Part shown: positions 19,027 to 23,323 of the stretch, piece after piece
How positions within the stretch are numbered: position 1 is the first letter of the stretch
How the letters are laid out: each line of letters starts with the position of its first letter
NCBI GenBank assembly: GCA_021464525.1
Contig: JADRCO010001033.1
Span: 1 to 23,323 of the forward strand
Direction: 5' to 3'
Length of the DNA stretch: 23,323 nucleotides
From: Rhizophagus sp. LPA8_4_AMF
Taxonomy: Eukaryota; Glomeromycota; Glomeromycetes; Glomerales; Glomeraceae
Position numbers and translations under genes: made by a program
The notes under the pieces: generated by a model
What the model was told of the DNA's origin: nothing
Database searches by the model: none
The model's input: the letters and a program-made list of their open reading frames with translations, nothing else

Positions 19027-20730
19027 ATGGCATGCTCAAAAGTATTGTTAGGAAATTTTCCCGAATTAACAGATGATATTATACAATACTTTCAGGATGA
19101 CATTCCAACATTACGTTCATGTATTTTAGTTAATAGATTTTGGTGTCAAATTGCAATTCCATTATTATGGAAAGACCCGTTTTCAATGAAAAATCCTAAA
19201 AACTTTCACTTTATTGAAATTTACTTGCATAAAATAAATGAAAAAGACAAAACACAATTAAATAGATGTGGAATTAATAATAATATATTCCCTTCAAAAA
19301 CATCATTTAATTATTCCAATTTTATTAAATGTATAAATACACGAAACATGTGTTCCATTATTATAAATTGGTTTAAAATTAACAATACGTTTACCTGTTC
19401 AAAAGGACGTATTTTTTTATTATTAATTAAAGTATTTATTGAAAATGAAGCTAAATTACATACTTTTGAAATTGAAATTTCATTTAACTACCTTATGAGC
19501 AGAAAATTTTTTAATTCTATTTTTAAATTAATCTTACAAAATCCAAAATTCATTAATAATATAAAAAATTTAAAACTTCATTTTAATGAAGAAATTATAA
19601 AATATAAATTTGATTATAATTTTTTAAAATGTTTTTATTATCATTGCAATTTAATTTCATCACTTTATATTAGATTTTCAAATTATGAAAGTTTTAATCA
19701 TAATTACATGACAATTGAAAATCAATTATCAGAGATTATTAATTCACAAAAAAATCTTGAAAAAATTAGTTTTACACATTTTCCATTTTCAGATAATAAT
19801 ATACGATTATATAATATCATATTTGATTCTAATAGTTCAAAACATTTAAAGATAATTATATTTCATAGAATTGATTTTAGAAATATATTATATATAAAAA
19901 ATGCATTTGAACAATTAAATGTTTTAGAATCCATTCATATACTTGAGTGTCTTATTTTTAATTCTAATTTTATTCAACAAATCATCGATCTTAACAAACC
20001 ATTTAAATTAATATCTTTGATTATAAGGAATGAATATGATACCAGATCTTTGCTTATGAGGAATGGAGATAGAAATTTACAAATTGAATCAATACGATTA
20101 TTATTTCAAAAATTTGGGGAATATTTAGAAAATATTGGATTTGGCTCAAATGTAAATGGTGTATTAAAATACAGAGTATTAGAATTTATTAATAGTTATT
20201 GTAAGAGAATTAAATTTTTTGATATAGATACATATGGTATTCAGAAAGCTCATATTGTATTAGATTCAGTTAAAAATTTCGGACAAAATGTTAATTATCT
20301 TTCCATATATTATTTTATTCCATATGGTGAAAAAAATGAATATACAATAGAATTATTTTTAAGATTGGCACATATTCTTCCTTGTAAGTTAGAATTTTTG
20401 AATTTAAGTTTTGGTGGTAATGTTGCAAAAAATGTTTGGGAAGTATTTTTAAAAAATTTAAAACATATTTTTATTAAGAAATTGTTATTCGAAATTAATA
20501 TAAAACTTGAGTATATTTTACCATATATAAAGGAATATATTATGAAAGAAAAAAGGGCTGAATATTTAGCTATCGTAAGTAGACATACTAGTAGACTTCG
20601 GTGTAATTGTCAAAAAGATTTGTTTACTATGACAGATGAATTGAAGGAAATTGAATCATATAATATTAAAGTTATAGAATACGATATTTTATTTATTAAA
20701 GCCTATGAATTTATAGATGAGATGTATTAG
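19027..20730 (+). CDS. F-box protein, copy B (567 aa)
   Basis: Intact, intronless paralogue of the gene at 4768. The F-box is at residues 12-52 and is identical to copy A (predicted Skp1 binding in an SCF ubiquitin ligase). I start it at the ATG at 19027. The frame is open 60 bp further back, but only to a TTG, and that stretch has no counterpart upstream of copy A. Nucleotides 19033-19721 are identical to 4774-5462; from residue 236 on the proteins diverge with many replacements and several small indels (567 against 577 aa). The C-terminal ends converge again (ESYNIKV, then YEFIDEMY). The C-terminal Leu/Ile-rich half, with LEFLNL and LKNLKHIF units, is read as degenerate leucine-rich repeats for target binding. 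That is inference; the target is unknown. Confidence 0.9.
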   Translation: MACSKVLLGNFPELTDDIIQYFQDDIPTLRSCILVNRFWCQIAIPLLWKDPFSMKNPKNFHFIEIYLHKINEKDKTQLNRCGINNNIFPSKTSFNYSNFIKCINTRNMCSIIINWFKINNTFTCSKGRIFLLLIKVFIENEAKLHTFEIEISFNYLMSRKFFNSIFKLILQNPKFINNIKNLKLHFNEEIIKYKFDYNFLKCFYYHCNLISSLYIRFSNYESFNHNYMTIENQLSEIINSQKNLEKISFTHFPFSDNNIRLYNIIFDSNSSKHLKIIIFHRIDFRNILYIKNAFEQLNVLESIHILECLIFNSNFIQQIIDLNKPFKLISLIIRNEYDTRSLLMRNGDRNLQIESIRLLFQKFGEYLENIGFGSNVNGVLKYRVLEFINSYCKRIKFFDIDTYGIQKAHIVLDSVKNFGQNVNYLSIYYFIPYGEKNEYTIELFLRLAHILPCKLEFLNLSFGGNVAKNVWEVFLKNLKHIFIKKLLFEINIKLEYILPYIKEYIMKEKRAEYLAIVSRHTSRLRCNCQKDLFTMTDELKEIESYNIKVIEYDILFIKAYEFIDEMY

Positions 20731-20880
20731 TGATGTATATATTCATAATTTATATTTCCTGTATATCTATTAAGGGAATTATTATATATTAATCATTTTG
20801 TATTCAATTTTATGGTAAGTTTAAAACAAAATAAAGGAATCATTATTTTTATGTGATTAATTTGTATTGTCTTCATATAT
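20731..20880 (+). other. 3' flank/UTR of F-box copy B
   Basis: Homologous to the sequence after copy A (shared TTCATAAT, ATATCTATTAAGGG, TGATTAATTTGTATT). An AATAAA-type signal occurs near 20830. Similarity fades after about 20875, marking the right end of the duplication. Confidence 0.45.
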
Positions 20881-21094
20881 AATAAAAAGTGCTAATAACA
20901 TTTCTTTCAACAATAATAATATCATATACCAACCTGCCAAAAGTATTTGGATGGCACTTTTTGGAGAACGTTAAACTGCATTTGAATCGTAATTATGAAT
21001 GGTGGCATTTTTGTATCTTTGTGATCAATAGATAATGAGTTATCATTAAATATTTCTAAAATGTAAAATGATTAATAACTCTATTAAACAATGA

Positions 21095-21257
21095 AAAATG
21101 AAATAAACATAATAAAACTTTGGAAATTTTGGAAAAATTCATAAAACATACAATAACATATATGTTTAAACGCCTCCTCTAAATTTGAATTATAGTTTTA
21201 TGAAATTTAGATTATTAAAAAATAGAGAGGGGTGGGAACAATCAAGTTGGAACGGTC
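21095..21257. mobile_element. Left-truncated second copy of the Harbinger-like MITE
   Basis: Shares AAATAAACATAATAAAACTT (21101-21120) with the MITE at 3317-3563, as well as AAAAAATAGAG-GGGGTGGG and the right terminus CAATCAAGTTGGAACGG ending at 21257, followed by TAA. The left TIR is missing, and the right arm lacks the AAACAAA part. The core between the shared arms (about 21145-21195) matches the other copy only in inverted orientation. Confidence 0.65.
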
Positions 21258-21260
21258 TAA

Positions 21261-21965
21261 ATTTCCTGATAAATAATATGATGTATTGATGTAATAAAGA
21301 AATATATATTAAATAAATAATATCATAATTGTCATCTATAGAAATTTCATTATACTATAAGATAATAAATCGTACTGCACACTTATTAAGTAACCAGACA
21401 CTTGACAAAATTTCGATGCTGAGAATCCGTGACATATATACTTTCCAAAAATACAAATTATTCCGTTCATGAAATATTTATCAATATTGTTATGGTAAAA
21501 TCTATCAATTCATTATCTCCTTTTTCACTGCAATTGTGTGATTTATGTCAAATATACATTATTCGTATCTTCTTTGATACATTTAACATAGTATTTATTT
21601 TTCTATTTTTATTAAGTGAAAAATACATTTTTTTTAATTTAAGTGCAACTTTTTGCATTTTTTTTTTTTTTTTACCTTTTACAATAAGAAGCATGCTTTT
21701 ACCTTTATAATAAAAAAAAGATGCATTATTTATTTATTTTCATTTTAGTGATAAAATAAAAGATTATTTTTTTATTTAATTAATCTTAATAAAAAATACT
21801 TTTTGTTGTACTTTATTAAAAATAAAAAATAATTGTTAACATATTGTAATAAAGGATGGTCCGTTAAAATCTTGTATTAAACTTAAAAACGTATTTTTCA
21901 TAAATGTTTACCAAACTTCTAGGTCCTTTCGTGTAATGAACAATTTCCTTTTTCTATAAATAAAC
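21261..21965. other. AT-rich stretch without recognised features
   Basis: Only low-complexity open frames (for example 21429-21710, a Phe/Leu-rich frame running through poly-T). No motif, repeat pair or RNA structure recognised. Confidence 0.4.
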
Positions 21966-21966
21966 G

Positions 21967-21990
21967 GTAATTTGTGTTACCGCAACGACC

Positions 21991-22031
<41 letters not shown>

Positions 22032-22086
22032 ACTTTAAAAAAAAAAAAAAAAAACAACACTTTTTGCATCTGCAGTAACAAATGAC
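21967..22086. repeat. Poly-T/poly-A foldback with imperfect inverted ends
   Basis: A 33-nt T run (21996-22028), the spacer ACCACTTT and an 18-nt A run (22037-22054) can pair as a hairpin. The outer ends are also inverted: GTAATTTGTGTTACCGCA at 21967 against GTCATTTGTTACTGCA read backwards from 22086. This suggests a compact foldback element and not a chance homopolymer. No clear target duplication found. Homopolymer lengths may be unreliable. Confidence 0.5.
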
Positions 22087-22559
22087 TACAATAATGTACC
22101 TATTCTAAAAATAGCATATTATATTTTACATTAACTGTTACATTTTCTCGTAACTAAAATTATCCTTATCTAACATTACTATAGGCAAACCGTCTTTTTA
22201 CTCTATAGATATTCCTGATTAGCATACTTAAAGCTTTCAAATGTCCATTCGCCCAGAATTAATGTACCTTGTAAAGTGAGTATGTCTAAATCTACTAAAA
22301 ATTAAACCTAAAAAAAATGCATGAAATTTTTTGTTACGAAACTACTATTATTTTTTTCGTAATTAAAATCAAACTAAAAAAAATCGGATGATTTAAAAAC
22401 TAATTTCAATTAATTCATTTTTTCCCGTTCTTCCCTTTCTTTTATACTTATGTTTACCTTTCAGTTTTCGCTCGTTTTACCCGCATATTTTTGTCTTTCT
22501 CATCTTTTTTTGGAAGTCTTGTCTAGCAAACGGTGTTGACCTTAGAAATTCTTCCACTG
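22087..22559. other. AT-rich stretch, possibly tail of a decayed minus-strand element
   Basis: No intact frame. Around 22430-22555 the minus strand has short coding-like runs rich in Lys/Arg (for example EFLRSTPFARQDFQ) in a different frame from the fragment at 22560-22724. Confidence 0.3.
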
Positions 22560-22724
22560 TCAATTTCTTATTCTCAATACTTTTTCTTTTGTTTTTATAA
22601 AATCTAAAAGCGTCGTTTGTCTGGTCAATTTCGGTTTTGTTGCTCTCTTCATTTCTCCTTTCATCCTATATTCTTTAATCACTTCCACTACTTTCTCAGA
22701 TCTACGTAATCGTCCAAACCTTCA
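22560..22724 (-). pseudogene. Unrecognised decayed coding fragment
   Basis: A minus-strand frame of about 50 codons bounded by TGA on both sides, with ordinary-protein composition (RFGRLRRSEKVVEVIKEYRM, then a stretch with QTTLLDFIKTKEK). It lacks an ATG-defined start. After a frame change, coding-like sequence seems to continue to about 22500. It looks like a remnant of a multicopy gene or transposon ORF. I do not recognise the family. Confidence 0.3.
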
Positions 22725-22839
22725 GGTACAGTACATTGGTGTTTGCTTATCCAGGGTGCCTGTCCTAAATTTATTCACCGTTGGGAATATATCGGTCTCG
22801 ACCGAGATTTTGACGCCTCGTTCAATAACTTACAATAAT

Positions 22840-23130
22840 ATTTTAACAAAAATTAACGATTATACAAATAAGACATGATATCAACATTATTTCAACTATT
22901 TTTGATAAGCTGATTGACTTAAAACTTGTGATTATTACCACGTGACTTTTTTTCAAGAATGAATAAAGTTACTTTTTTTAAAAAAATAATTCGTTCAACA
23001 TTTATAAAAGGAGATGAATATAAAATTTAAATAAAGTCTATTTTTATTAACATAAACAATTACTAATTTATATTAAACTTAATTTAAATGATCGTGCGTT
23101 GATCTGTACGTCAAATACAATTCATAATTG
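22840..23130. repeat. Diverged copy of the kinase 5'-flank block
   Basis: Collinear with 10130-10570. Shared blocks are AAAAATTAACGATTATACAA (about 22848), TGATATCA, AAGCTGATT (about 22908), GTTCAAC (about 22993), AAATGATCGTGCGTTGAT (about 23086) and ACAATTCATAATT (about 23118), with different spacers. No kinase coding is seen next to it. Confidence 0.4.
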
Positions 23131-23153
23131 CAAAGTATATACATATTATACAT

Positions 23154-23323
23154 GGGGGTGAATTAGGTTCAAGCCATGCCGAAATATTACGGCACATTAC
23201 ACCAATTCGGCATTACACCGGTGCAATACTATTTTCATATGAATTTTCGAACAAAAAACTGGTGTAATATATTTCACCATTACGCCGCCGTAATGCCGAA
23301 TTATCTGAAATAATTACGCCCCC
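23154..23323. mobile_element. Palindrome-rich short element reaching the window end
   Basis: It starts GGGGGTGAATTA and ends at the last base with the inverse of GGGGGCGTAATTA. Between them, GGCATTAC/GTAATGCC and ACCGGTG words repeat in both orientations. GC content is higher than in the flanks. The inverted ends suggest a MITE of about 170 bp, but the right flank is outside the window, so no target duplication can be checked. Confidence 0.45.

Noticed and set aside
20935-21015. Tc1/mariner-like end (GCCAAAAGTATTTGG with a distant GGTGGCATTTTTG)
   Set aside because: The word resembles mariner TIRs, but the arms match poorly and no TA duplication or transposase was found.
21429-21710. 93-codon plus-strand frame
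   Set aside because: Phe/Leu-rich translation of poly-T sequence with no motif; no sign of a gene.
1-23323. CRISPR arrays, rRNA or tRNA genes
   Set aside because: No regularly spaced direct repeats and no cloverleaf or rRNA-like conserved stretch seen by eye; a tRNA scan was not possible.

Overview
The window is very AT-rich eukaryotic DNA with short GT-AG introns (about 50-100 bp), few intact genes and many decayed mobile elements. The protein families point to an arbuscular mycorrhizal fungus of the Rhizophagus (Glomeromycotina) type. These are F-box proteins with a typical N-terminus, TKL-like kinases carrying HGDLHSGN and a C-x2-C linker before a W-x-P-Y motif, a Crinkler (CRN)-type effector-like gene, Helitron remnants and a LINE-like C-x2-C-x8-H-x3-C domain. 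This assignment rests on family knowledge; no search was run.

Layout. 1-95 is the right end of a hAT-like short element. About 125-2310 is a decayed LINE-like ORF. 3317-3563 is a Harbinger-like MITE (27-bp perfect TIR, TAA target duplication). 3657-4540 holds two decayed kinase N-terminal fragments in tandem. 4768-6501 is an intact intronless F-box gene (copy A). 6845-7074 is a hAT-like MITE with an 8-bp duplication, and 7305-8016 is a MULE-like element with a 73-bp TIR and a 9-bp duplication. 8493-10015 (minus strand) is a three-exon kinase gene with several lesions. 10956-11618 is a candidate solo LTR. 13092-14164 (minus strand) is a decayed Helitron that contains a 423-bp TIR element, which itself contains a 192-bp hAT-like MITE. 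14394-16612 is a CRN-type gene (header, PD-(D/E)xK nuclease-like region, kinase-like region) with introns and at least five lesions. 19027-20730 is F-box copy B. The remainder (20.7-23.3 kb) holds a second Harbinger-like MITE copy, a poly-T/poly-A foldback, a block resembling the kinase 5' flank, and a palindromic element at the window edge.

Only the two F-box genes look intact. The best signals are: (i) the F-box pair, 14.26 kb apart, has 689 bp of perfect identity over the F-box half, then an abrupt switch to a divergent, replacement-rich C-terminal half, which suggests gene conversion; (ii) decayed genes of two unrelated families carry TGA, never TAG, where Trp is expected; (iii) the three-level transposon nest; (iv) two copies of one MITE differ by an inverted core segment. 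F-box (ubiquitin ligase adaptor), TKL-like kinase and CRN families are all expanded in this lineage. Their joint presence fits a gene-poor, repeat-rich accessory compartment, but nothing here shows that they act together.
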